Positions 7,529 to 16,251 of a DNA stretch of 64,000 nucleotides are shown here, piece by piece. A program made the translations under genes and the position numbers. The notes under the pieces are model-generated. The model did no database searches. It was not told where the DNA came from and worked only from the letters and a program-made list of their open reading frames with translations. Position 1 is the first letter of the stretch. Each line of letters starts with the position of its first letter. Location: NCBI RefSeq assembly GCF_015477775.1, contig NZ_JADLQO010000002.1, forward strand, positions 310,001 to 374,000, given 5' to 3'. This DNA is from Nocardia abscessus. Lineage in GTDB: Bacteria > Actinomycetota > Actinomycetes > Mycobacteriales > Mycobacteriaceae.

Positions 7529-9669
7529 GCTGCACTCCCCGGTGAATCCGTCCCGCGCGAGGTGGATTCGGTGAACTCGCTGAACCTCTGGTTGGTGTCG
7601 TGGATCCCGCTTTCCTTCTCCGACAGCGTGAATTCCATGTGGAACGGGATGCCGGGCCTGCGGTCCTCACCGATCTTCAGCAGGAATTTACCGGTGCCGG
7701 GCGGGGACGGCCGCTGCTGACCCGGTTTGAGCGCCTCGCCGGTCAGCGCTTGCGGTGCTGACCATCCGGTCACCATCTCCTCCTCGGCCGATGTGAACGG
7801 AACCGTGCTGTCCAGCCGTTTGATCTCCTCGGCCGGGAGCGCGCCGAAGATCTTGGCGCGCGCCCGCTCGAGGAAACCGAGCGCCTTCGCGATGGCGGCT
7901 TCCGAACCGAGCGATTGCAGGTCCTTGATGGTGTGGCTGATCATGATCAGCGCGGTGGCGATGCCGCGCTGCAACCGGGTGAGCTCGTCGACGCGGTCGA
8001 CCATGAAGTCACCGAGGCCGAGCACCTGCCACAGCTCGTCCATCACCACCTGGAAGTAGCGCTGCGGGCCGAGCTTCGCGTCGGCGAGCACGTGCGCGGC
8101 CTCGACCGAGGCGAACCCGTCGGCCCAGCAGGCCAGCATGACCGCGGCCTTGAGCTTCTTGTCGCCGGTCGGGATGTGCGAGACGTCCATGCACACCGCC
8201 ACCGCGCTGGTGTCGATCGGCACGGTGGTCTGGCCGTTGAAGACCGCGCCGAACGGGCCCTGGGTGAGCGCGCGCAGCGAGCGGCGCAGCCCCTTGATCG
8301 CTTCCTGGTACTCCGCGGGGTTGTCGGAACCCGCGTCCAGCATCAATTCCTCGCCGCCGCCGACGATCACCTCGAGAAGGTTCTCCATGATCGGCGGCTT
8401 GTCCGGGGTGTAACCGCTGCCCGGCCGGTAGAGAATGCGCAGCGCGGTGGAGATCAGCGTCTCCTCGTAGTCGCGGACCCGGTCACCGCGCACCAGTTCG
8501 ACCAAGCCCGCGATCAGCGTCACCTGCCTGGCCCGCAGGTCTTGCAACACCTGCAGTTGCAGGGCGGGGAACTCTTCCAGGCGCGGAACGACCGCACCGA
8601 GCACGCCCGCCGCGAGCGGGTTGAGCTTGCCGTGCCCGTACCCCAGGTCGATCACCTGGCCGCCGACGAGCTCGACCATCTTCCGGTAGTCCGGTTTGAC
8701 GTCGGCCAGGATCAGCGGCGTGATCCCCTGCGCGATGCCGCCCAGCACGATCCTGCGGACCAGCGAGGACTTACCGAAACCGTTGAGGCCGAGCACGAAC
8801 AGGCTGGGGGCGGTGATGAAGCTGCCGCGCATGAACCAGTTCATCGGATCGAAGCAGACCGGCGCTCCGGTGTGCAGATGCGAACCGAGCGGCGTGCCGA
8901 TCAACGGCGCGCCCGCACCGACCGACCACGGCCACAGACCGGCGACCTGGGCGGTGGTGGCCCGGTACTCGACCGGGCGGCCGACCACGTTCATCCGGCC
9001 GCCGCCCGGTCCCGCGTAGCCGCGGTCGGTGAGTTGCGCTGTGCTGCGGTCGAATCCGTCCTCGATCGTCTGCTCCGCGCGGGCCGCGTAGTTGCGGCGG
9101 CGGATGTCGTCGGTGCGGACCCGGAACTGCGCGAACGCCGCACGCAGGCCACTGCCCTCGCGGGCGATCATCTCCAGTCTGGCGCGGGTGGCGTCGTCGA
9201 GCAGCGGCGGACCGGACTGCTTGCGCCGATCGGCTTTCGCCTTCGCGCGGCGGGCCGCCCTGTCCGTGTACGGCGTGCCCATGGCGCGGTCGGCGGTGTA
9301 GTCGACCTTCGCGGGCCGCGCCACGCGGCCGTTCCTGCCGCCGTTGCGATCCGGTCGTGCGGCGATGCGCTCGGTGGCCGCGTCACGGGACGTGCGGGAA
9401 CTCCGCTCGCCGCGGGACCGCTCGGCGTGCGCCCGGTCGGCGCGCATGCCGTCGGCCCGGCCCGCGGCCGCTCGCGCGCGCCGCTCGGCGGCCCGCCGGT
9501 CGGACGGGTCGACGCCGAGCCGGTCCTCGCCGTTCACCCGCGCCGAATCCCGTGCGGAACGCCGCCGCTCCGGCCGCTGTCCCCACTCGTCCCGGCCGGA
9601 TTGCTCGAGTCGCCTGCGGCGTGCGTCCTCGTCGCGTTCCCGTACGGGTGGCTCGTAGTCCCGTGCCAT
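7525..9669 (-). CDS. VirB4/TraC-like conjugation ATPase
   Basis: Motor ATPase of a type IV secretion-like system, acting at the cytoplasmic face of the membrane. From the chosen ATG at 9669 it is 714 residues. The first 125 or so are Arg-rich and probably disordered. An ATPase domain follows with Walker A GLNGFGKSS (about 294-302) and Walker B QVVMDELWQ (about 541-549), then ALIMISHTIKD. The start leaves seven bases after the SCO6880-family stop, with GGGGTGAG upstream; the longer in-frame extension to 9708 lies inside that gene. It ends in a four-base overlap with the IS3-like gene. Confidence 0.93.
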   Translation of the reverse strand: MARDYEPPVRERDEDARRRRLEQSGRDEWGQRPERRRSARDSARVNGEDRLGVDPSDRRAAERRARAAAGRADGMRADRAHAERSRGERSSRTSRDAATERIAARPDRNGGRNGRVARPAKVDYTADRAMGTPYTDRAARRAKAKADRRKQSGPPLLDDATRARLEMIAREGSGLRAAFAQFRVRTDDIRRRNYAARAEQTIEDGFDRSTAQLTDRGYAGPGGGRMNVVGRPVEYRATTAQVAGLWPWSVGAGAPLIGTPLGSHLHTGAPVCFDPMNWFMRGSFITAPSLFVLGLNGFGKSSLVRRIVLGGIAQGITPLILADVKPDYRKMVELVGGQVIDLGYGHGKLNPLAAGVLGAVVPRLEEFPALQLQVLQDLRARQVTLIAGLVELVRGDRVRDYEETLISTALRILYRPGSGYTPDKPPIMENLLEVIVGGGEELMLDAGSDNPAEYQEAIKGLRRSLRALTQGPFGAVFNGQTTVPIDTSAVAVCMDVSHIPTGDKKLKAAVMLACWADGFASVEAAHVLADAKLGPQRYFQVVMDELWQVLGLGDFMVDRVDELTRLQRGIATALIMISHTIKDLQSLGSEAAIAKALGFLERARAKIFGALPAEEIKRLDSTVPFTSAEEEMVTGWSAPQALTGEALKPGQQRPSPPGTGKFLLKIGEDRRPGIPFHMEFTLSEKESGIHDTNQRFSEFTESTSRGTDSPGSAA

Positions 9670-9676
9670 GAATCGC

Positions 9677-11167
9677 TCACCCCGCCAGTGCCTTCGGAAT
9701 AGTGGCATGCTCCGGCAGGATCACCCCGCAACCGAGCGAAGCCGCGAAGGCCGCCGCCTGGTAGCGGTAACACCGCCGAATCTTCAGGCGCGCCTGGGTC
9801 GACAGGTCGCGCGTGATGGCTTCGATGCGCGGCAGGTCACCGCGCAAGGGCTCGGTGATGGTCACCAGCGCCCCGAAGCGGGTCACACCGTGACCCCTGG
9901 CCTGCTCCTCGCGGGCCTGCTGAGTCGCGCCCACCCGCAGCGTCGCCGCCGCGGACACGACCCCTCGTTCGCTCTGCTGGGCCACCAACGCGTTCTTGAA
10001 ATCGTCGTCGACGATCTCGGCGGCGTCGGCGGCTGAATGCGGACGGTACACGATCGCGATACGTTTGCGCGGTACTTCCGGATTCGGTGCGAGCAGCCGT
10101 TGCAGCACCCGCTCGTCCACCGCGCCCTCCGGAGCGGCGTCCATCTCCCAGGTGACCGACCGGCCACCGTCGTGCACCAGGTGATCCCACTTCTCGTCAT
10201 GGGACACCGGGCCCGCGTCCGCCCAATCCAGGCCGTGCCCTTCGGGTTCGCCTGCGGCCACCTCGAGGTCGGCCTGCGAGGCGGGATCGTAACTGCGGCG
10301 GATGAACGAGATCACCTCGTCGGCCGACATCGGCTGGGCCCGCACACCGGCTTCCGCCAGCGCGGCGCAGATGCCGGGCAGGCGGCGGCCGATCTCGACG
10401 GCCTCCTCCGCCGGGTTCTTGCGGCGCTCGGCGGTGGTGGCCTTGAACGTGATCGCCACGCGCGGCAGCAATTGCACCCGCTCCTGCGGCAATTCGGTGG
10501 CCAGCTCGTACATCACCTGCTGGGCCAGCTCCGGCGCCTCCGGCCTGGTGATCGTGGAAACCTCGGTGAGCAAGCGGTTTCCGGTCTCGGGCACCGTGTC
10601 GATGACCGGCACCACGGCGACGATGTCGCTGGTCTGGCCGACCGAGGCCAGGAAGGTGCCCCACGCCGACACCCACCGGTCGATCACGGGCTGGTCCACC
10701 GCCTCGTGGCCCTGCGGCCACGCGCGCAGCACCACCGTGTACTGGGCGAACTGCGGGAGGTGGATCATGCCGAAGCTGTAACCGCCCGCGTCGATGCCCT
10801 CGTACAACTTGGAGGGCGCCAGCAGACCGGGCAAGCGGGTAACGCCGCCCGGGATCCGGGAGAAGCGGCCACCGCGGTACACGTGCTCGCCGCGATTGCG
10901 CGAGCGCATCCAGTTGAACATCATCAATCCCGTCTCGTAGCCCGAACGACCTCCGGTCCGCCACACCAGCGGGACCATGACGACGACACCGACGCCGCCG
11001 ACGATCATCCCCCACTGGAAGCCGCCGACCATCGCGGTGATCAGCGCGGTGATCACGACCGCGAAACCGAGAACGGTCTCCTCCCAGCGCAGGCCGAAAA
11101 GGCCCGCGCTGCGCGGCTTCTGCCAGAGCCCGTACGAGCGCCGCTCGTAGGTGTCGGTGAGTGTCAT
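9677..11167 (-). CDS. SCO6880-family conjugation-associated membrane protein
   Basis: A 496-residue protein matching the actinobacterial SCO6880 family, which almost always sits between the VirB4-like and VirB6-like genes. It has two adjacent membrane helices near the N-terminus (about 30-48 and 52-68) preceded by WQKPRSAGLFGLRWEET, then a large soluble region with RFSRIPGGVTRLPGLLAP and LRAWPQG. By gene order and topology it may do the job of VirB3/PrgI-type proteins that dock VirB4; that is inference. It overlaps the membrane-protein gene upstream by four bases (11164-11167). Confidence 0.88.
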   Translation of the reverse strand: MTLTDTYERRSYGLWQKPRSAGLFGLRWEETVLGFAVVITALITAMVGGFQWGMIVGGVGVVVMVPLVWRTGGRSGYETGLMMFNWMRSRNRGEHVYRGGRFSRIPGGVTRLPGLLAPSKLYEGIDAGGYSFGMIHLPQFAQYTVVLRAWPQGHEAVDQPVIDRWVSAWGTFLASVGQTSDIVAVVPVIDTVPETGNRLLTEVSTITRPEAPELAQQVMYELATELPQERVQLLPRVAITFKATTAERRKNPAEEAVEIGRRLPGICAALAEAGVRAQPMSADEVISFIRRSYDPASQADLEVAAGEPEGHGLDWADAGPVSHDEKWDHLVHDGGRSVTWEMDAAPEGAVDERVLQRLLAPNPEVPRKRIAIVYRPHSAADAAEIVDDDFKNALVAQQSERGVVSAAATLRVGATQQAREEQARGHGVTRFGALVTITEPLRGDLPRIEAITRDLSTQARLKIRRCYRYQAAAFAASLGCGVILPEHATIPKALAG

Positions 11168-12636
11168 CGCGGAATGGTGCTCCTCCCGAGGTCGGGTGAC
11201 CGGTTCGTCCAGCGATCGCCCGCGACGTCACCCATGGCTTGATCGGCCCGGTTCAGCCCGCCGCTCGCGGCGCGCGCCGCTCCGATCCGGCCGGCCGCCC
11301 TGGCCGCTCCGGACGGTACCCCGGCCGCGCCCGCAGGTCCGGAGGCGCGCGGTGCCGCACCACCCTGACCACCGCCGCCACCGCGCGGCGGGGTCGGCCG
11401 CGGCACGCCGCCGCCACGCGGTCCTCCCGCACCGCCGGGCCGGGGTCCGGTTCCGCCGCCGCTCACATATCCGGGCGCACCCGCGGCCGCGGTGCCCTTG
11501 ACACCGACCGCCTTGGTGCCCATGGCACCCAAGGCCGCCACACCGACGAGGGTGCCGCCGGCCGCGGTGAAACCGGAACCGCCGCTGCCGACGATCGCGA
11601 CGGCCGGGGTGACCAGCCGCATCAGCGCGGGCAGCACGAACGCCACGCTGCACAGCAGCACGATCGCGACCAGCATGCGCTGAGCCTGCTCACCGTCGGG
11701 CAGACCGCCCGTCGGGGTGAGGCCGTCGACGTGCCCCGCCGTGGTGAAGGCGATCATGTAGACGATCGCCGCCACCGGTTTCCACAGCATGAAGGCGATG
11801 ATCCAGCCGATCAGCTTCTGATAGGACTGCTTGCCGATGTTCATGCCGGAGGCCGCCGCCGCCAGCGGGAGCACACCGGCCGCGATCACCAGTAGACCCT
11901 GCCGGACGATGGCGAGCACGATCTGCGCGAGCGCGCCGAGCAGACCGACGATCGCGATGATCAGCACCAGGCCGGGGGAAAATGCCTGCAGCTTACTGGT
12001 TTTCACCATCAGCTCGGCGAGGTCCTTGGCGTTGCCGTTGGTCGAGTCGTCGATGATCCACTCCGCGAAGCGGTCCGAGGCCTGCGTGCCCGCGACGATC
12101 ACCGCGCCGAGCATCCAGGAACTGAACACGACGCGAGTGAACATTCGGAACGATTCGGCCGCCTCGTTCATCGTGGCCCCGCGTCTGGCCTCGGCCAATC
12201 GCGCCCCGGAAAGGATCACCGACGCTATCAACAGCAGGATCTGCGCCTGATAGGTGTAGTCGTTGATCTTCGTGAACAGCGAACCCGAATCGCTGACCGC
12301 CTCGTTCGGCACCTTCATCCAGAAGGTCAACGCCAGGATGATGGCCTCGCCGAGACCGTTCATCAGCGAATCGACCACCTTGCCGAAGGTCGAATCCCAG
12401 GCTTTGTCCTTCACCGCGGTCGCCGCTTGGCCCGGATGCGAGGCGGCATTGCCCGCCTTGCACGCGGCCGACGCGGCGTCACCGAGGGTGAAGCCGGGCA
12501 GTCCGACGCCGTCGAGTGTGTCGTGGATTTCGTTGCACGTATCGTCGAAGCCGTATGTCTGGCCGTAGGCCACGGTCGGAGTAGCGGTCATCACTGTGAA
12601 GATGACCGCAAGGATTGTGACTAGCCGCCTCACCAT
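11164..12636 (-). CDS. VirB6/TrbL-like polytopic membrane protein
   Basis: Probable channel core of the T4SS-like machine. It carries an N-terminal signal sequence (MVRRLVTILAVIFTVMTATP), a Cys-containing exported segment, about six transmembrane helices between residues 95 and 350, and a long Gly/Pro/Arg-rich, probably disordered tail of about 120 residues. The start is set at ATG 12636, which gives a clean signal peptide and a seven-base overlap with the upstream stop; GTG at 12645 in the same frame is the alternative. The C-terminal overlap with the SCO6880-family gene indicates coupling. Confidence 0.87.
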   Translation of the reverse strand: MVRRLVTILAVIFTVMTATPTVAYGQTYGFDDTCNEIHDTLDGVGLPGFTLGDAASAACKAGNAASHPGQAATAVKDKAWDSTFGKVVDSLMNGLGEAIILALTFWMKVPNEAVSDSGSLFTKINDYTYQAQILLLIASVILSGARLAEARRGATMNEAAESFRMFTRVVFSSWMLGAVIVAGTQASDRFAEWIIDDSTNGNAKDLAELMVKTSKLQAFSPGLVLIIAIVGLLGALAQIVLAIVRQGLLVIAAGVLPLAAAASGMNIGKQSYQKLIGWIIAFMLWKPVAAIVYMIAFTTAGHVDGLTPTGGLPDGEQAQRMLVAIVLLCSVAFVLPALMRLVTPAVAIVGSGGSGFTAAGGTLVGVAALGAMGTKAVGVKGTAAAGAPGYVSGGGTGPRPGGAGGPRGGGVPRPTPPRGGGGGQGGAAPRASGPAGAAGVPSGAARAAGRIGAARAASGGLNRADQAMGDVAGDRWTNRSPDLGRSTIPR

Positions 12637-13466
12637 TGTGTCCACCCATCGATCGAACCGATCGTCTCGAGCGGCTGCGCGTCGCCCGCGGACGACTTCA
12701 GTTTCCAGCCACCGTCACGCCATACCACGTTGAGTCTCATGGCCACCCAACTTCGCCCACCGTGCAGAAACTCACGGGTCTTGCGGGCGACACGAACAAC
12801 AGCGAAATCGTCACCATAGCTTTCGATTCGAAAAGCGTCGGACGCGTACAACAGTGGTTTGACACTCTCCGGCAAGACGTCGGGCACTTTGCCCTCGGCA
12901 ATCTTGCGTGCCCGATCGGCGAGCTCCTCGGGTGTGAGGATCACCAGCTGCTGCCATAGCGTGTGGTCATTGGGCCGTGCCACGGTGCGCCAATAGATCT
13001 GCTCGGCTGCCAGCGCGGCGCCCTGCGGGGTCTTGGCGAAGCCCGACGGCACGCCGTTGTCGATGCGGGCCGGTCCATCGGTTGTCGAGAAAGGAATGAT
13101 CGGGCCGCCGTATACCTGTTGCCAACCGCCCGGCTGGTTCGTCCCGCCCGGCGCGCCGGTCTGCCATTCCGGATCGGTCGCCGTTCGCGGCGGGCCCGAC
13201 TGCGAAAGCGCTTGTCCGGCAGGGTTGTCCGAAATATCGAAACGATGTCCGAAGGAGTCCTTACCGGAGCCGACGAACGATGACGCGGAAGCCGTTCCGC
13301 CAGAGCAACTTTCCGATGCTGTTGTCGTTTGGGACACCTGGTCGCGCGGCGCGTCGTCGTCCCGGACAGCAACTACGGTGACGACTGCGGCCACGGCGAC
13401 CGCGAGTACCGCACCTGCGCCCAGCACCGCCAGCGGCATGCGATCGGAAGACCTTCTACGGCTCAC
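12630..13466 (-). CDS. Exported T4SS-locus protein, paralogue 1 of 3
   Basis: A 278-residue protein with a basic start, one membrane helix (about 12-36) and an extracytoplasmic domain. The shared signature of the three tandem paralogues is visible as VYGGPIIPFSTTDGPARI, GFAKTPQGAALAAEQI and a final VVWRDGGWKLKSS strand. That ending is NTF2-like, suggesting a VirB8/TcpC-like channel subunit (inference). The GTG start at 13466 overlaps the previous stop as GTGA, matching the next junction; GTG at 13469 or 13478 is possible. Confidence 0.82.
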   Translation of the reverse strand: MSRRRSSDRMPLAVLGAGAVLAVAVAAVVTVVAVRDDDAPRDQVSQTTTASESCSGGTASASSFVGSGKDSFGHRFDISDNPAGQALSQSGPPRTATDPEWQTGAPGGTNQPGGWQQVYGGPIIPFSTTDGPARIDNGVPSGFAKTPQGAALAAEQIYWRTVARPNDHTLWQQLVILTPEELADRARKIAEGKVPDVLPESVKPLLYASDAFRIESYGDDFAVVRVARKTREFLHGGRSWVAMRLNVVWRDGGWKLKSSAGDAQPLETIGSIDGWTQW

Positions 13467-14275
13467 CACTTCGTCCACCCCTGCAACGACTCGATGTACT
13501 CCGTCTGGGCATTGTTGGTGGCCGCGGGCTTCAAACGCCAGTCACCCGCGTCCCACACCATCACCAGGCGGGTCGCCGCCCACAGCTGCTTGCCGTCCAC
13601 CACGGGGCCCCTTGTGGCAAGGCGGATGATGGCGAGATCGTCGGCGTAGTCGTCGACCTTGAACGCATCGGAGGCGACGAAGTAGCGGGTCACCTTCTCC
13701 GGCTGCTGCTGCGGCAGCCGGTCGTCGGCCAGCGCCTTGTCGTAGGCGGCGATCTGCTGAGCGGAGACCCGCACCTGACGCACGTACAGGTCGCGGTCGG
13801 CGGGACGCGCGTTGAGCCGGTAGGTGATCTGCGCCGCGGCCAGCACCGCGCCCTGCGGGGTGTGCGCGTAGCCGACGGCCAGGTCGTCCTCGATCCGCGT
13901 AGGCCCGTCGGAGGTGGAGAACGGCACGGAGGCGCCGTACACCCGCTGCCAGCCGTGCGGCTCGGTGGTGCCCTCCGGCGCGGCGGTCAGCCAGTCCGGG
14001 TCACTGGGCTTGCGCTGCCGGGAGGGGTCCTGCGGAAGCGGTTGTCCCGCAGCGTTGTTCGGGATGTCCACCCGCCTGCCGAGGATGTCCGCCTCGGCGG
14101 TCGCGAAGCCGGTGCCGCCGGAGCCCTCGGTGACGGCGGGTGCTCCGCCGACTTCCTCGTCGTCCCGGCCGACGAAGACGAAGATGCCGACCACCACGAT
14201 GAGCGCCAGCACGGCGGCGGAGGCGACCACGCCGAAGGAGACACGATCGCGCGCGTACGACTCCCTGTCGCTCAC
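13463..14275 (-). CDS. Exported T4SS-locus protein, paralogue 2 of 3
   Basis: A 270-residue relative of its downstream neighbour: one membrane helix (about 12-35), then a domain with VYGASVPFSTSDGPTRI, GYAHTPQGAVLAAAQI and a closing VMVWDAGDWRLKPA. The start is GTG at 14275, overlapping the lipoprotein stop by four bases with GGAGG seven bases upstream; the longer reading frame to 14605 only extends antisense into the neighbour. It probably forms part of the envelope-spanning channel together with paralogues 1 and 3. Confidence 0.85.
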   Translation of the reverse strand: MSDRESYARDRVSFGVVASAAVLALIVVVGIFVFVGRDDEEVGGAPAVTEGSGGTGFATAEADILGRRVDIPNNAAGQPLPQDPSRQRKPSDPDWLTAAPEGTTEPHGWQRVYGASVPFSTSDGPTRIEDDLAVGYAHTPQGAVLAAAQITYRLNARPADRDLYVRQVRVSAQQIAAYDKALADDRLPQQQPEKVTRYFVASDAFKVDDYADDLAIIRLATRGPVVDGKQLWAATRLVMVWDAGDWRLKPAATNNAQTEYIESLQGWTKW

Positions 14276-14928
14276 GTCGGTGCCTCCAATTTCACGATAT
14301 CGGTGGGTAATGCGTCGATCGAATCGATGGGCCGGGCGGTCGAGTCCGGATCGGGCAGTCGTAATCTCCAGTCCTCGCCGAACCACTCGACGGTGGTGTG
14401 GTGCACCGCTTTCGAGCTGTCGGAGTATTCGGTGTACACGTCGACGGTGGACTGCCGCTCGGTGTAACCGGTGATCTTGTAGCCCAGCAAGCGGGGCGCG
14501 AACTCGGGGCCCGCCGGTCCGGTGATGGACAGCTGCACCCGGTTGATCGCCCACTCGTCCTTGGCCGTGCCGGGAACCACCTCTCGCGCAGCCACTTTCG
14601 CCCACTGGGTGTCAGCGGCTACCGCCAGCCGCACCGAATGGGTCAGCGCGGCGACGCCCGCGCCGCGCGGCGAGTGCTCGAAACCGGTGGCGGCGCCGTC
14701 GGCCGTCGACCGCGGCCCCTGGTCGGTGTGCGGCAGCGGTACACCTTGGAACGGCTGCCACCGCACGTTGGTGGGAGCGGCCGCGAGATCCGGACCCGCC
14801 GAGTCCTCGCTACCGCCGCAGCCCACCGCCGCGAACAGCAGCGCGGCGCCGACGACTCCCGCCGCGGGACGGCGGATGTCGCGCCGCCACGCCGTGGAGT
14901 CCACCGGCCGCAGTACTGTCGAATTCAT
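14272..14928 (-). CDS. Exported lipoprotein, divergent paralogue 3 of 3
   Basis: A 218-residue lipoprotein with lipobox AAVGC about residue 38. Its mature domain repeats the paralogue signature in weaker form: WQPFQGVPLPHTDQGPR, GFEHSPRGAGVAAL and a final WFGEDWRLRLP strand. The membrane helix of the other two has been replaced by a lipid anchor. The start is ATG at 14928, with AGCGGGA close upstream, 28 bases after the previous stop. Together the three genes look like a tandem triplication with divergence. Confidence 0.82.
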   Translation of the reverse strand: MNSTVLRPVDSTAWRRDIRRPAAGVVGAALLFAAVGCGGSEDSAGPDLAAAPTNVRWQPFQGVPLPHTDQGPRSTADGAATGFEHSPRGAGVAALTHSVRLAVAADTQWAKVAAREVVPGTAKDEWAINRVQLSITGPAGPEFAPRLLGYKITGYTERQSTVDVYTEYSDSSKAVHHTTVEWFGEDWRLRLPDPDSTARPIDSIDALPTDIVKLEAPT

Positions 14929-14956
14929 TCCCGCTTCGTCCCCGTCCCACTCCGGC

Positions 14957-15232
14957 TCACGCGGGCAGGAACGCCAGGGCGATCCCTGACGCCGTGCTCG
15001 CCACCACAGCACCCAGCAGGCTCATCAGGACGCCGTGCGAGGCATCGTTCATGGCCAGATCGCTGCGGAAGGTCAGCCACAGCTTTCCAGCGGACACGAT
15101 CATCCAGGCCAGGCACACCAGAAGGACGAACCACAGCAGCCAGTTCAGCAGCTGCATCAGCGGTGCGAGAACGTCGGCGGGCATCCGCTTGTAGGCCAGC
15201 GGCTCGGCCGCGAGCATGCGCACGGTAGTCAT
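14957..15232 (-). CDS. Small two-helix membrane protein (pilin- or VirB3-like)
   Basis: A 91-residue protein with two hydrophobic helices (about 30-52 and 66-90: LLWFVLLVCLAWMIVSAGKL; VLMSLLGAVVASTASGIALA). Size and topology match VirB2/TrbC-type subunits of conjugation systems, and it follows a similar 98-residue protein after eight bases. The ATG at 15232 lies just after the upstream stop at 15241; the longer open frame reads back through that gene and is rejected. Assignment to a specific VirB subunit is inference. Confidence 0.8.
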   Translation of the reverse strand: MTTVRMLAAEPLAYKRMPADVLAPLMQLLNWLLWFVLLVCLAWMIVSAGKLWLTFRSDLAMNDASHGVLMSLLGAVVASTASGIALAFLPA

Positions 15233-15240
15233 CGCGGGCC

Positions 15241-15537
15241 TCAGGTGCCGATGACGGCGTTCATGATGGTGCCCGCGCTGGTGGCGACCACGCCGCCGAT
15301 CATCGCGCCCGCCACCATCTTCGGCGACTCCAGGCCACCGCCGGTCCACTTCTCCCAGGCGAACCTGCCGCCGGCGTAGACGATGCCGCAGATCCCGGAC
15401 AGCAGGACGAACCACGTGAGATACCGCACCAGCTGCAGGATCTTCTCCGAGCCCGGCGGCGCCTCCGGCGTCGGATTACCGACTTGTGCGAGTACGGTGC
15501 CGTACGTGTCCTGCACGGCGAGGAGGAGCATGCTCAT
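15241..15537 (-). CDS. Small two-helix membrane protein (pilin-like)
   Basis: A 98-residue protein with an exported N-terminus and two helices (about 39-59 and 72-95) separated by a basic/Trp loop FAWEKWTGGG. The layout resembles VirB2/TrbC pilins and its downstream neighbour, which may be a distant duplicate (WFVLLSGIC and WFVLLVCLA align). The start ATG at 15537 has GAAAGG seven bases upstream. It follows the MinD-like pair after a 51-base gap. Confidence 0.8.
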   Translation of the reverse strand: MSMLLLAVQDTYGTVLAQVGNPTPEAPPGSEKILQLVRYLTWFVLLSGICGIVYAGGRFAWEKWTGGGLESPKMVAGAMIGGVVATSAGTIMNAVIGT

Positions 15538-15588
15538 CGGGTGCCTTTCTCGAATAGTGGGTGGTTGTCGCCGTTTCGAGGCGGACGA

Positions 15589-16251
15589 TCACTCGTCGGG
15601 CGGCTTGCGGAGATCCGGTGACCGGCGGTCGTAGCCGGCCTCCTCCAGTGCCGTCCGAGCGGCCGCCACGATGTCGGCGCCGAGCTCCCGGACATCGAGC
15701 GGGACTTCCTCCAGCAGATCGAGCTTGCGCTTCCTGGGCGGCAGCGGATCACCGGGCGACCACACCGGCAGCTGCTCGGGTTCGACCAGCGTCCACTCCT
15801 CGTACCACGGCACCTGCCACACCTGTCCGGCCAGCGAGCCGACCACGTCGCGATAGCGCCGGATCTCCGGAGCCATCCGGCCGGGGCGCGCGGCGACGGT
15901 GATCAGGCCGAGCACGTCGGAGGGGCCGGCGAAACCCGAAAGGTGTTGGCGCAGAAGGTCGTGCGCGCGGGACAGACCGGCGATGGTCTCCCTGGCGACC
16001 AGGACGACGAACGGACTTTCGCGGTCGAAGACGCCGGGCCAGCGGCGGCCCGAATCCGCCGCGGGCGCAAGCACATGCGCGAGGGTACTGGCTCCCGCAC
16101 CGCCGTGCACACCCAGCAGCCAGACCAGCGGCGCACGGCCGACACCCGGTACCGGACGATCCCAGATCGCGGCACGGCGAGACTCCGGCGGGGCGATCAC
16201 ACCGGCGGGCGTCGGGTCGGGCTGGCGCGGAAAAATCATGGCGGCGGTCAT
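15589..16251 (-). CDS. MinD-like/DUF6668-type protein with lysine-less P-loop
   Basis: A 220-residue cytoplasmic protein whose N-terminal half carries LLGVHGGAGASTLAHVLA (residues 45-62), a ParA/MinD-style P-loop in which the catalytic Lys of GKT/GKS is replaced by Ala. It resembles the DUF6668 proteins of actinobacterial conjugation clusters (recognition from memory). The remainder includes FVVLVARETIAGLSRAHDLL. It overlaps the next MinD-like gene by four bases (16248-16251). It may bind nucleotide without hydrolysing it. Confidence 0.75.
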   Translation of the reverse strand: MTAAMIFPRQPDPTPAGVIAPPESRRAAIWDRPVPGVGRAPLVWLLGVHGGAGASTLAHVLAPAADSGRRWPGVFDRESPFVVLVARETIAGLSRAHDLLRQHLSGFAGPSDVLGLITVAARPGRMAPEIRRYRDVVGSLAGQVWQVPWYEEWTLVEPEQLPVWSPGDPLPPRKRKLDLLEEVPLDVRELGADIVAAARTALEEAGYDRRSPDLRKPPDE

